A DNA stretch of 64,000 nucleotides from Hydrogenophaga sp. (GTDB lineage Bacteria > Pseudomonadota > Gammaproteobacteria > Burkholderiales > Burkholderiaceae_C): the NCBI RefSeq assembly GCF_025699295.1, contig NZ_JAILWB010000009.1, forward strand, positions 144,632 through 208,631, in the 5' to 3' direction. Shown here one piece after another: positions 28,486 through 36,854 of the stretch (positions are counted from its first letter, which is position 1; each line of letters begins with the position of its first letter). The notes below the pieces were generated by a model, which saw only the letters and a list, made by a program, of their open reading frames with translations, was not told the origin of the DNA and did not search any database. The position numbers and the translations under genes were made by a program.

Positions 28486-29508
28486 ATGTTCGACACCGCG
28501 ATCGCGGGCAGCCTGCCCAAACCGGCCTGGCTGGCCGAAACGCAGAAGCTCTGGCCGCAATGGAAGGCGCAGGGCGACGAGCTGCTTCAGGCCAAGGCCG
28601 ACGCCACGCTGCTGTGGATCAAGGCCCAGGAAGACGCGGGCCTGGACGTGATCGGCGACGGCGAGCAGGCGCGCCAGCACTTCGTGCACGGCTTCGTGGA
28701 ACAGGTCGACGGCATCGACTTCGTCAACAAAGTCACCATGGGCATCCGCAACAACCGCTACGACGCCCAGGTGCCGCAGGTGGTGGCGCCGCTGCGGCTC
28801 AAGGGCCGCGTGCACGCCTTCGAGGCGCGGCTGGCGCGCGCGCACACGAAGAAGAAGCTCAAGTTCACCCTGCCCGGACCCATGACCATCGTCGACACCG
28901 TGGCCGACCGCTTCTACGGCGACAAGGTCAAGATGGCCATGGCCTTCGCCGAGCTGCTCAACCAGGAAGCGCTGGCCCTGCAGGCCGACGGCGTGGACAT
29001 CATCCAGTTCGACGAACCGGCCTTCAACGTCTACATGGCCGAAGCGGCCGACTGGGGCGTGGCCGCGCTCGAAGTCGCCGCGCGCGGCCTCACCTGCAAG
29101 ACCGCGGTGCACATCTGCTACGGCTACGGCATCGAGGCCAATGTGAAGTGGAAGGAGACGCTGGGCGAGGAGTGGCGCCAGTACGAGCAGGTGTTCCCCG
29201 CGCTCGCCAAGAGCCGCATCGACCAGGTGAGCCTGGAGTGTTTCCACTCGCACGTGCCGCCTGAGCTGATGCAGCTGCTCGGAGGCAAGGAGGTGATGGT
29301 GGGCGTGATCGACGTCGCCAGCGACGTGATCGAGACACCCGAGCAGGTGGCCGACACCATCGGCGCCGCGCTGCAGTACGTGCCGAAGGACAAGCTGATC
29401 GCCTGCACCAACTGCGGCCTGGCGCCCATGAGCCGCGCAGTGGCCATGGCCAAGCTCGACGCGCTGGCCCGGGGCGCGGCGCTGGCACGTCAACGGTACG
29501 GCGTATGA
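28486..29508 (+). CDS. Core cobalamin-independent methionine synthase-like methyltransferase
   Basis: The 340-residue protein corresponds to the C-terminal catalytic half of MetE: LPGPMTIVDT, the IIQFDEPAFNVY substrate loop, the zinc ligands in HICYGYG (His, Cys) and CTNCGLAP (Cys), and a Glu in between (SLECFHSH). It lacks the N-terminal half of full-length MetE (about 750 residues). Short core proteins of this kind transfer methyl groups to homocysteine from alternative donors. Which donor is used here is not visible. It stands alone after the export operon. Confidence 0.85.
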   Translation: MFDTAIAGSLPKPAWLAETQKLWPQWKAQGDELLQAKADATLLWIKAQEDAGLDVIGDGEQARQHFVHGFVEQVDGIDFVNKVTMGIRNNRYDAQVPQVVAPLRLKGRVHAFEARLARAHTKKKLKFTLPGPMTIVDTVADRFYGDKVKMAMAFAELLNQEALALQADGVDIIQFDEPAFNVYMAEAADWGVAALEVAARGLTCKTAVHICYGYGIEANVKWKETLGEEWRQYEQVFPALAKSRIDQVSLECFHSHVPPELMQLLGGKEVMVGVIDVASDVIETPEQVADTIGAALQYVPKDKLIACTNCGLAPMSRAVAMAKLDALARGAALARQRYGV

Positions 29509-29566
29509 GCGCCGCCCGGCCGCCCGAAGGCGTTCGCACCGCAGCGCGCTGCGCGGAGGTTTCCCA

Positions 29567-30763
29567 ATGACCATGCACGGATTGCCGACGGCCTCGCCGG
29601 CCGACGTGGGGCTGTGCCCCGAACGCACGCAGCGCATCGTCGACGCGCTGCAGCGCGACGTCGACCGCGGCCACCTGCCCGGTGCCCGGGTGCTGATCGC
29701 GCGGCGCGGCCGCGTGGTGCTCGACGCCGCCATCGGCCGGCTCGACCCCGCGCGCGATGCGCCCATGGGCACGGACGCGATCTTCCGCATCTACTCCATG
29801 ACCAAGCCCATCGTCTCGCTGGCGGCCATGATGCTGGTGGAGCAGGGCCGGCTGCTGCTGAGCGACCCGGTGGGCCAGTACGTTCCTGGCTTCATGCAGC
29901 AGCAGGTGGCCGTGCCCGGCCCGCACGGCGTGGCCCTGGTGCCCGCCACGCGGCCGAGCACCGTGCAGGATCTGCTGCGCCACACCGCCGGCCTGACCTA
30001 CGAATTCACCGGCAACGGCCACGTGAATGCGCTCTACAGCGCGGCCGGGCTGGGCAGCCGCGACCAGACCAACGCCGAGCTGTGCGAACGCATCGCCGCG
30101 CTGCCGCTGGCCCACCAGCCCGGCAGCGCCTGGGCCTACAGCCGCGCCACCGACGTGCTCGGCCGCGTGATCGAAGTGATCACCGGCCAGCCGCTCGGCG
30201 CCTTCCTGCGCGAGACCATCCTGCAGCCGCTGGGCATGCACGACACCGCCTTCCACGTGCCGCCCGAACACCACGGCCGCATCGCCGAAGCCTTCGAACA
30301 CGACCCCGACGGCAACGGCACGCAGATGCCCATGCACGACCCGCGCGAAGTGCCCGTGCTGGAGATGGGCGGCGGTGGCCTCATGTCCACCGCGCACGAC
30401 TACGCGCGCTTCCTGCAGTGCCTGCACCGCGGCGGCGAACTCGAAGGGCAGCGCCTGGTCTCGCCCCACACCCTGGCCTTCATGACGGCCGACCACCTGG
30501 GCGGCACCGTGCCCCACGCCGACAACCCCCTGCTGCCCGCCGGCCATGGCTTCGGCCTGGGCTTTGCCGTGCGCACCCGCCTGGGCGAAGCCAACGTGCA
30601 CGGCTCCCTGGGCACCTACCACTGGAGCGGCATCGGTGGCACCCACTTCTTCGTCGACCCCGAATTGGAGCTCTTCGCGCTCTTCATGGCGCAGGCACCG
30701 AACCAGCGGATCCACTACCGCATGAAGATGCGGGGGCTGGTGTATGGGGCGGTGGTGGGGTGA
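29567..30763 (+). CDS. Class C beta-lactamase-fold serine hydrolase (EstB-like)
   Basis: This 398-residue protein has the Ser-x-x-Lys motif in IYSMTKPIVS, the Tyr-x-x motif in WAYSRATDVLGRV and a C-terminal Gly-rich strand (WSGIGGTHFFVDP, in place of Lys-Thr-Gly). There is no signal peptide, so it is a cytoplasmic esterase/peptidase of the EstB/family VIII type rather than a periplasmic beta-lactamase. Substrate unknown. It lies 58 bp after the MetE-like gene and may share its transcript. Confidence 0.88.
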   Translation: MTMHGLPTASPADVGLCPERTQRIVDALQRDVDRGHLPGARVLIARRGRVVLDAAIGRLDPARDAPMGTDAIFRIYSMTKPIVSLAAMMLVEQGRLLLSDPVGQYVPGFMQQQVAVPGPHGVALVPATRPSTVQDLLRHTAGLTYEFTGNGHVNALYSAAGLGSRDQTNAELCERIAALPLAHQPGSAWAYSRATDVLGRVIEVITGQPLGAFLRETILQPLGMHDTAFHVPPEHHGRIAEAFEHDPDGNGTQMPMHDPREVPVLEMGGGGLMSTAHDYARFLQCLHRGGELEGQRLVSPHTLAFMTADHLGGTVPHADNPLLPAGHGFGLGFAVRTRLGEANVHGSLGTYHWSGIGGTHFFVDPELELFALFMAQAPNQRIHYRMKMRGLVYGAVVG

Positions 30764-30780
30764 AGGTGCAGTGGTGAACG

Positions 30781-30808
30781 ACTGAATGACTGCAACGTGG
30801 CGCGGATC
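30781..30808 (+). repeat. 28-bp dispersed repeat, copy 2
   Basis: Same sequence as the minus-strand copy at 10896-10923 except for three transitions. A hairpin (CGCGGA, loop, TCCGCG) overlaps and follows its end. It lies 88 bp before hicA. Confidence 0.7.
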
Positions 30809-30853
30809 AGCTCCGCGTCGGCAACCTCCGAACCCCGCCGTTTGCTATCACTT

Positions 30854-30888
30854 GATGCTTGCGTTTGATATCAATAAACGCTAGCATC
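30854..30888. promoter_or_regulatory. HicB operator: inverted repeat before hicA
   Basis: Two 13-base arms (GATGCTTGCGTTT at 30854-30866 and AAACGCTAGCATC at 30876-30888) match at 12 of 13 positions around a nine-base spacer that contains GATATC. The repeat ends seven bases before the hicA GTG, where the antitoxin would repress the operon. A weak -35/-10 pair (TTGCTA at 30842, TTGATA at 30865) overlaps it. Confidence 0.75.
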
Positions 30889-30895
30889 CAAGACT

Positions 30896-31150
30896 GTGAA
30901 CGCCAAGCACCTGAAGACGTTTCATGCCATCTTCGCCCGCCCGACCTCGGCGACGATCGTGTTCTCTCATATCGAGGCTTTGGTGGTGGCGCTGGGTGGA
31001 GAAATCAAGGAACGTGAGGGCTCACGCATCAAGCTCACATTGCAGGGCGAGCAGTGGCACTGTCACCGTCCACACCCCGGCAAGGAAGCCAGGCGCTATC
31101 AGGTAGAAGAGGTTCGCGAGTTGCTGGAACGCTTAGGAATCAAGCCATGA
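30896..31150 (+). CDS. hicA: HicA-family mRNA interferase toxin
   Basis: This 84-residue basic protein has the HicA double-stranded-RNA-binding-like fold pattern: a central GGEIKEREGSRIKLTL, then WHCHRPHPGKEARRYQVEEV with the catalytic His (HRPHP), and a C-terminal helix ending LERLGIKP. It cleaves mRNA when free of its antitoxin. The start is a GTG just after the inverted repeat. It overlaps hicB by four bases (ATGA). GC is lower than the neighbours, a sign of transfer. Confidence 0.88.
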   Translation: MNAKHLKTFHAIFARPTSATIVFSHIEALVVALGGEIKEREGSRIKLTLQGEQWHCHRPHPGKEARRYQVEEVRELLERLGIKP

Positions 31151-31479
31151 ACACCATGAATCACAAGGGATACACCGCAAGAATCGAGTTCGATGAACGC
31201 GACAACATCTTTGTGGGCCGGGTTCTGGGTCTGCGCACGATCATCAGTTTTCATGGCGAAACCGTGGTCGAACTTCGATCCGAGTTCGAGACGGCCATCG
31301 AAGAGTTCCTGCGCGATTGCAAGGAGCAAGGTGTTCGACCGGAGAAGCCTGCTTCTGGCAAGCTCATGCTGCGCGTTCCGCCCGAAGTTCATGGTGCCGC
31401 ACTGGTCGCCGCCCAAGCTGCGGGCAAGAGCCTCAATCAGTGGGCCACCGAAGTTCTGGAAGAAGCAAGCCACGTTTGA
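31147..31479 (+). CDS. hicB: HicB-family antitoxin
   Basis: The 110-residue protein has the HicB RNase H-like N-terminal domain (KGYTARIEFDERDNIFVGRV, TAIEEFLRDCKEQG) and a C-terminal ribbon-helix-helix-like DNA-binding part (KLMLRVPPEVHGAALVAA, KSLNQWATEVLEEA). It neutralises HicA and probably binds the repeat at 30854-30888. The start ATG overlaps the hicA stop. Confidence 0.9.
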   Translation: MNTMNHKGYTARIEFDERDNIFVGRVLGLRTIISFHGETVVELRSEFETAIEEFLRDCKEQGVRPEKPASGKLMLRVPPEVHGAALVAAQAAGKSLNQWATEVLEEASHV

Positions 31480-31608
31480 GCGCTCGAACCGACAGGCGTC
31501 CCGTCGGCCTGTACGTTCACTCTTCCTGACATCACGTGTACTTCCGTGCCATCGGACCGATTGCCGCTGCGGAGCAGCGCGGTCATGGTCTTGGGCAATC
31601 GGCGCTTC

Positions 31609-32520
31609 TCAGCCCCCACCCCCGCAACATCCCATTACCACCCCGCGCAGCCACACATGCGCCGCGTCCGCCTGAAAGCGCGGGTGCCAGAACAGCGAGA
31701 CGCTGAGTGGCGGCGTGATAAAGGGCAGCTCCATGGCATGCAGGCCGGCGCGCAGATTCGCGGTGTGGCGTTCGGGCACGCAGGCGATCAGATCGGTGCC
31801 GCGCACCAGGGCGAGCGCGGCGACGTAGCCGCTGGTGGTGACGACCACCTGGCGTTGCAGGCCAAGGGCGGCGAGGGCGTCGTTGATGGGGTTGGCGTCG
31901 GCCGCGGCGGCGGTGCCCGCGTGCCGCGAGACGGCCACGTGGCGGGCCCGGGCAAACGTTTCCGCGCTGGGGCGGGTGCCGATCAGCGCGTGGCCTTTGC
32001 GCACCACGCCGATCCAGCGGTCGCGAAACAGGGCCTGGGTGCGGATCTCGGGGCCCATGACGGAGCTGACCACGCCGGTCTCCAGATCGACGCTGCCGTC
32101 GCGCAGGCCGGTGCTGTCCTTGCCGATCTTCTGCACGAAGCGCAGACGCACGCCCGGCGCCTCGGCGGCCACGCGGTCGACCAGGGCGGCGCCGAAGTTT
32201 TCCACGAAGCCGTCGCTGCAGCGCAGGGTGAAGGCGCGCTCGAGCATGCCGAGGTCCAGCCGCTGCAGCGGGCGCAGCACGGCCTCGGCCGCCTGCACCA
32301 GCGGGCCGAGCTGTTCGCGCAGTTGCAGCGCGCGCGGTGTAGGCACGAGGCCGCGCCCGGCGCGCACCAGCAGCGGGTCGCCGGTGGTTTCGCGCAGGCG
32401 TGCCAGCGCCCGGCTCATGGCCGAGGGGCTGAGCTGCAGGCGCTTCGCTGCGCGCGCCACGTTCTGCTCGGTCAGCAGCACGTCGAGCGTGAGCAGCAGG
32501 TTGAAATCGGGCGTGGACAC
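31609..32520 (-). CDS. LysR-family transcriptional regulator
   Basis: The 303-residue protein has an N-terminal winged helix-turn-helix (FNLLLTLDVLLTEQNVARAA, LQLSPSAMSRALARLRE) followed by the LysR effector domain. The GTG at 32520 (VSTPDFNLLL) fits the family start; an ATG further upstream would add 47 unrelated residues. It diverges from the MFS gene, and a TGCA-N9-TGCA repeat lies between them, so it probably controls that transporter. Confidence 0.9.
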   Translation of the reverse strand: MSTPDFNLLLTLDVLLTEQNVARAAKRLQLSPSAMSRALARLRETTGDPLLVRAGRGLVPTPRALQLREQLGPLVQAAEAVLRPLQRLDLGMLERAFTLRCSDGFVENFGAALVDRVAAEAPGVRLRFVQKIGKDSTGLRDGSVDLETGVVSSVMGPEIRTQALFRDRWIGVVRKGHALIGTRPSAETFARARHVAVSRHAGTAAAADANPINDALAALGLQRQVVVTTSGYVAALALVRGTDLIACVPERHTANLRAGLHAMELPFITPPLSVSLFWHPRFQADAAHVWLRGVVMGCCGGGG

Positions 32521-32558
32521 AGGGCGGCAACATAGCACGCCGGCGGCTGGTGTGGCGT

Positions 32559-32583
32559 CGCATGCACTTGTGGAATGCATGCG
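32559..32583. promoter_or_regulatory. LysR-type binding site
   Basis: CGCATGCA, nine-base spacer, TGCATGCG: perfect eight-base arms containing a T-N11-A motif, located between the divergent LysR and MFS genes. Confidence 0.7.
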
Positions 32584-32647
32584 GTGCGCCTTCCGCCCTG
32601 TGGCGGCGCTTCCTAGCATCGGTACACACCTTTGCAGGAGCACCTTC

Positions 32648-34123
32648 ATGCCATCTTCCACACCTCAAGGGGCGGCCAATGCCGTCTTGTCCGCACCTTC
32701 TTCCGGCGCCCCGGCGCGCCCGGCCGCGCGCGGCGTCCTCGTCGCCCTGTCGCTGGGCATGCTGCTGCCATCGCTGAGCGCCAGCATCGCCAACGTGGCC
32801 CTGCCCAGCCTGGCGCAGGCGTTCGCGGCGCCGTTTGCGTCGGTGCAGTGGGTGGTGATTGCCTACCTGCTGACGATCACCGCACTGGTGGTGAGCGCCG
32901 GGCGCCTGGGCGACCTGATCGGCCGGCGCCGTCTGCTGCTGGTCGGTCTGGCGGTCTTCGCGCTGGGCTCGGCGCTGGGTGGCGCGGCCAGTGGCCTGTG
33001 GCCGCTGGTGGCCGCGCGCGTGGTGCAGGGCGTGGGCGCGGCGATCATGATGGCACTGACCCTGGCGCTGGTCAGCGAGGTGGTGCCGCAGGCGCGCGCG
33101 GGAAGTGCCATGGGTCTGCTGGGCACGGTCTCGGCCGTGGGCACCGCGCTCGGCCCCGCCCTGGGCGGCCTGCTCATCGGCGCCTGGGGCTGGTCGGCGG
33201 TGTTCTGGCTCAATGTGCCGCTGGGGCTGGTGGCGCTGGCCATGGTGTGGCGCCACCTGCCGGATGACAGGCCGGCAGGCCCGTCGCCGGCCCGGCCGCG
33301 TGCGCCGCGCTTCGACCTCATCGGCACCGCGCTGCTCAGTTTCACGCTGACCAGCTACGCCCTGGCGATGACGCTGGGGCAGGGCAGGTGGGGTGCGCTC
33401 AACGCGGGGCTGCTGCTTGTTGCCGTGGCAGGCGGGGCGGCGTTCGTGTGGGCGCAGCGCCGGGCGGTAGCGCCGCTGGTGCGGCTGGCGCTGTTGCGCG
33501 AACCGGTGCTGGCCGCGGGCTTTGCCACCAGCGCCCTGGTCACCGCGGTGGTGATGGCGACGCTGGTGGTGGGGCCGTTCTACCTGGCCGGCGCGCTCGG
33601 GCTCGATGCGCTGCGGCTGGGCATGGTGATGTCGGTGGGCCCGGCGGTGGCCGCGCTGGTCGGTGCGCCGGCGGGCCGGCTGGTGGACCGCCGGGGCGCG
33701 CCCCGCGTGGGCGCTGCGGGCCTGGTGCTGATGTTCGCCGGCAGCGTGGCGCTGCCGTTCTCATCGGCGGTATGGGGCGTGGCAGGCTACGCGGCCGCGC
33801 TGGCGCTGATCACGGCCGGCTACGCCGCCTTCCAGGCCGCCAACAACACGGCGGTGATGGCCCACGCGGGCGCCGACCAGCGCGGGGTGGTCTCGGGCCT
33901 GCTCAACCTGTCGCGCAACCTGGGGCTGATCACCGGCGCGTCGGTGATGGGCGCGGTGTTCCAGGCCGGTGCATCCATGCAGCCCCTGGCTGCCGCCAGC
34001 CCGCAGGCGCTCACGGCGGGGCTGCGCCTGAGCTTCTGGGTGGCGGCGGGCTTCGTGGCCACCGCAGGGCTGGTCACGCTGCTGGCCCGCACGGCGAACC
34101 GGCGTCAGGCTGATGCACACTGA
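32648..34123 (+). CDS. MFS drug exporter (EmrB/QacA-like, 14 helices)
   Basis: This 491-residue protein has about fourteen membrane segments. Motif A is GRLGDLIGRRRLLLVG and the antiporter motif C region reads GTVSAVGTALGPALGG, both typical of DHA2-family proton/drug antiporters. A GGAG site precedes the ATG at 32648. It is controlled, by context, by the divergent LysR regulator. The substrate is unknown. Confidence 0.9.
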   Translation: MPSSTPQGAANAVLSAPSSGAPARPAARGVLVALSLGMLLPSLSASIANVALPSLAQAFAAPFASVQWVVIAYLLTITALVVSAGRLGDLIGRRRLLLVGLAVFALGSALGGAASGLWPLVAARVVQGVGAAIMMALTLALVSEVVPQARAGSAMGLLGTVSAVGTALGPALGGLLIGAWGWSAVFWLNVPLGLVALAMVWRHLPDDRPAGPSPARPRAPRFDLIGTALLSFTLTSYALAMTLGQGRWGALNAGLLLVAVAGGAAFVWAQRRAVAPLVRLALLREPVLAAGFATSALVTAVVMATLVVGPFYLAGALGLDALRLGMVMSVGPAVAALVGAPAGRLVDRRGAPRVGAAGLVLMFAGSVALPFSSAVWGVAGYAAALALITAGYAAFQAANNTAVMAHAGADQRGVVSGLLNLSRNLGLITGASVMGAVFQAGASMQPLAAASPQALTAGLRLSFWVAAGFVATAGLVTLLARTANRRQADAH

Positions 34124-34162
34124 CGGGTCTGCTGCCCCGTCATTTCTCTCGCCAAGGACCCC

Positions 34163-34564
34163 ATGAACCTGCTTCGCCGATCCATCAAGTGGGTGATGCT
34201 GGCCTCCGGCCTGCTGACCTGCACCATGTTCCATGCGCTGCTTGCACCGGACGCCGCATTGCGCTCGAACTTCGGGCAGTCGATCGAAGGCCCGGTCGCA
34301 GAGATTGTCGTCAGGAACTGGGGTGCGCTCATCGGGTTGATGGGCGTTCTGCTGATCTGCGGTGCGTTTCGTGAACAGATTCGAACCGTCGCGCTGCTGG
34401 TCGCGGGCACCAGCAAGGTGATCTTCATCGCGCTCGTGCTCTCGCTGGGCCAGCCTTTTCTGCCATTTCAGGTGGGTGTGTCGATCGTGGTCGACACCCT
34501 GATGGTCGTGCTGTTCGCCAGCTACCTCATCGCCGAGCGGTTTTCGCCGCAGCGTGCGGGCTAG
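34163..34564 (+). CDS. Small membrane protein of unknown function
   Basis: The 133-residue protein has about four hydrophobic segments (WVMLASGLLTCTMFHAL, WGALIGLMGVLLICGAF, VIFIALVLSLGQPFLPF, VDTLMVVLFASYLIA). No family is recognised. It lies 39 bp after the MFS exporter and may be co-transcribed. Confidence 0.65.
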   Translation: MNLLRRSIKWVMLASGLLTCTMFHALLAPDAALRSNFGQSIEGPVAEIVVRNWGALIGLMGVLLICGAFREQIRTVALLVAGTSKVIFIALVLSLGQPFLPFQVGVSIVVDTLMVVLFASYLIAERFSPQRAG

Positions 34565-34571
34565 GGTCTGT

Positions 34572-35468
34572 TCAGCCCTTGCCCGGCAAGCCCTTGAGGT
34601 ACAGGTACAGCGCCCGCAGATCCGTCTCGCTCATCTCGCGCAGCGATTCGAACGGCATCACCTGCACCGCCGTGCCGTCGGGCCGCTTGCCGCTGCGGAA
34701 CATGGCGATCAGGGCCTCGGCGTCGGGGTAGCGGACCATCGCGCTGCCTTCGCCCGGGGGAAGTCGGGACGCCGGTGGCCAGTCGGGCGGGCCGCCGGGG
34801 ATCTTGCCGCCAGCCAGGTTCTCGCCATGGCAGCCGATGCACATGTTGGCCACGTACTTGCCGTGTTCCGGCGTCACGCCTTCGGGCACGGGTTGTTGCG
34901 GGGGCAGGCTGTGGTCGATGCGCGCGGCCGCATCCCGGATGGCGCCGTAGCCATAGAGCGCCTTCACGGGCAGCGGCAACTTCACGGTGGCGCCTTGCCC
35001 GTTGCCCGGTGGCAGCGAGCGCACATAGGCAACGAGCGAGGCCAGGTCGTCGTCGGTAAAGCGGTTGTAGTCCTCGCTGGGCATGATCATCAGCGGGCGG
35101 CCCTGCGGGTTCACGCCGTGGCGGATGGCGCGCACCCAGTCCACAGGCTGGTAAGCGGCTACCACGCCCCCGGGGCCGGTGGTGATGTTGGGGCCGGCGA
35201 TAACGAGGCTGCCGTCGTCGACGAAAGTGCGGCCGGTGCCGGTCGCGCCGTGGCAGTCCACGCAGCCACGCGATGCGAACAGATACCTGCCGCGTTCGAC
35301 CGAGGCCGCGTCCTCGCGCAGCGCGAGCGGCTGCGCCGGCACGTTCACCGTGCGCTGCATCTTGCGCTCGGCCAGCATCAGGCCCAGGCCGAGCGCGATG
35401 ACGGCCAGCAGCACCACCGAACCCAGCACCAACAGCAGTGCCCGCACCCACGTCTTCTTCTTCGTCAT
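34572..35468 (-). CDS. Membrane-anchored diheme cytochrome c
   Basis: This 298-residue protein has an N-terminal membrane helix (ALLLVLGSVVLLAVIALGLGL) and two CxxCH heme sites (CVDCH and CIGCH), each followed by a Met-containing loop (LMIMPSEDY, VQVMPFESL) that can give the sixth ligand. It is a periplasm-facing class I type cytochrome resembling the subunit of alcohol or aldehyde dehydrogenases. No dehydrogenase is adjacent, so the electron donor is unknown. Confidence 0.9.
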   Translation of the reverse strand: MTKKKTWVRALLLVLGSVVLLAVIALGLGLMLAERKMQRTVNVPAQPLALREDAASVERGRYLFASRGCVDCHGATGTGRTFVDDGSLVIAGPNITTGPGGVVAAYQPVDWVRAIRHGVNPQGRPLMIMPSEDYNRFTDDDLASLVAYVRSLPPGNGQGATVKLPLPVKALYGYGAIRDAAARIDHSLPPQQPVPEGVTPEHGKYVANMCIGCHGENLAGGKIPGGPPDWPPASRLPPGEGSAMVRYPDAEALIAMFRSGKRPDGTAVQVMPFESLREMSETDLRALYLYLKGLPGKG

Positions 35469-35565
35469 TGCTTCGCCTCCGGTGGAGAAACCACCGGGGG
35501 CATTTCACGCGCGCGGCGCGCTGGCGTCAAGGGCCGCTGTCGCGCGCGGCACTGCGACCGTGGCC

Positions 35566-36090
35566 TTACGGGACCCGGGTCGCAGGCGGCTGCCAGCGGA
35601 AGAAAACCGGATAGACCTTCTCCACCACCGGGCCGTTGAAGTCCCAGGCCAGGCACTGGCCCAGGTGCTGGGGCGGGCGGCCGTCGGCGGGCGGAGCGAA
35701 CGAGTCCGAGCGGGTCTGGAACGCGGCGGTGGCCAGGTTGAAGAGCAGTTCGCGCAGGTGGGTGCAGCCCTGGATGCCGCCCAGGTGGCGCTGGATGGTC
35801 TGGCGCCAGCCCTTGCCCAGCACCTCGCCCACCATGCGCTGCATGGGAGCCATGGCCTCGGGGCAGGGGCCGTGCGGATGCGCGTCCATGGCGACAGCGA
35901 TGTCGCGGATCACCATGGTCTCGTCGAAGGTGACGCGCAGGCGCATGTGGTGCACCGGCTGGCCGGCCTCCCAGCGGCCTTCGCCTTCGATCTCGAACGT
36001 GTGGGGCTTGCTGTCGTGCAGCTCGCCCTCGATGTCCCACAGGCCGTCGTCACGGCGGAAGCCGCGGTATTCGACGCGGCGCGTGTGCAT
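35566..36090 (-). CDS. DUF2889 domain protein
   Basis: The 174-residue protein matches DUF2889 as I recall it: HTRRVEYRGFRRDDGLWDIE at the start, HHMRLRVTFDETMVIRDIAV, GCTHLRELL and CLAWDFNGPVV. The conserved Cys-Thr-His in the centre hints at a metal or catalytic site. These proteins occur near aromatic-degradation genes in beta- and gammaproteobacteria, but their role is unknown. The start at 36090 begins the recognisable domain. Confidence 0.82.
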   Translation of the reverse strand: MHTRRVEYRGFRRDDGLWDIEGELHDSKPHTFEIEGEGRWEAGQPVHHMRLRVTFDETMVIRDIAVAMDAHPHGPCPEAMAPMQRMVGEVLGKGWRQTIQRHLGGIQGCTHLRELLFNLATAAFQTRSDSFAPPADGRPPQHLGQCLAWDFNGPVVEKVYPVFFRWQPPATRVP

Positions 36091-36220
36091 GGGGGTGCGG
36101 GCTTGGGGTGGGGGCAGGGGCAAAGCGGTCTCTCCATCGGCGCGGGGCCAGGGGGATTTTCGGTCATGCCCCTGTTTGGCGGTGGCACACTGAGGACATC
36201 CCCCCACGGAGCGGCCCGCC

Positions 36221-36712
36221 ATGACGCACGACCACCACCACGATGACCACGCGCCCGCCTGGAAACACGACGGCGTGCGCGTGATCCCGGGCAACCAGCT
36301 CGACGGCAACGTGCCTTCCACCCCGGGCATGGACCGCAAGGCGGCGATCAACTTCGCGCGCGTGGGCGCGCAGAAGCTCTGGGCCGGCACCGTCACCATC
36401 CACGCCAACGCGAAGACGGGCGCGCACCACCACGGCCCGCTGGAGAGCGTGATCTATGTGGTGCGCGGTCGCGCGCGCATGCGCTGGGGCGAGCAGCTGG
36501 AGTTCACCGCCGAGGCCGGCCCGGGCGATTTCATCTACGTGCCGCCCTTCGTGCCGCACCAGGAGATCAACGCCAGCCCGACCGAATTGCTGGAGTGCGT
36601 GCTGTGCCGCAGCGACGGGCAGGCGGTGGCGGTCAACCTGGACATCGAACCGGTGGAAAAGCCCGAAGAGGTGCTGTGGGTGGACCCCACGCACCCCACC
36701 GGCGGGGTCTGA
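36221..36712 (+). CDS. Cupin-domain protein
   Basis: This 163-residue single-domain cupin has motif 1 in AKTGAHHHGPLESVIYVVRG and motif 2 in GDFIYVPPFVPHQEIN. The His-rich N-terminus (THDHHHDDHAP) may bind extra metal. The enzyme or sensor role is unknown. It diverges from the DUF2889 gene and ends before a GC hairpin. Confidence 0.85.
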   Translation: MTHDHHHDDHAPAWKHDGVRVIPGNQLDGNVPSTPGMDRKAAINFARVGAQKLWAGTVTIHANAKTGAHHHGPLESVIYVVRGRARMRWGEQLEFTAEAGPGDFIYVPPFVPHQEINASPTELLECVLCRSDGQAVAVNLDIEPVEKPEEVLWVDPTHPTGGV

Positions 36713-36713
36713 T

Positions 36714-36733
36714 CCCGGGGGCATGACCCCGGG
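36714..36733 (+). terminator. GC hairpin after the cupin gene
   Basis: CCCGGGG, loop GCATGA, CCCCGGG lies two bases after the stop. The stem is strong, but no T-run follows. Confidence 0.4.
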
Positions 36734-36854
36734 GGGCGCAGCCCGCTGGCGGCGCAACGTGGAAAAAAGTCCTCAAGTTCCCGTTGGAGCCGCCGAAAAA
36801 CCCGGCAAGAACACCGGGCCTGTTTTGTCCGGTGGCTGCCGTCAGGGGAAGCCC

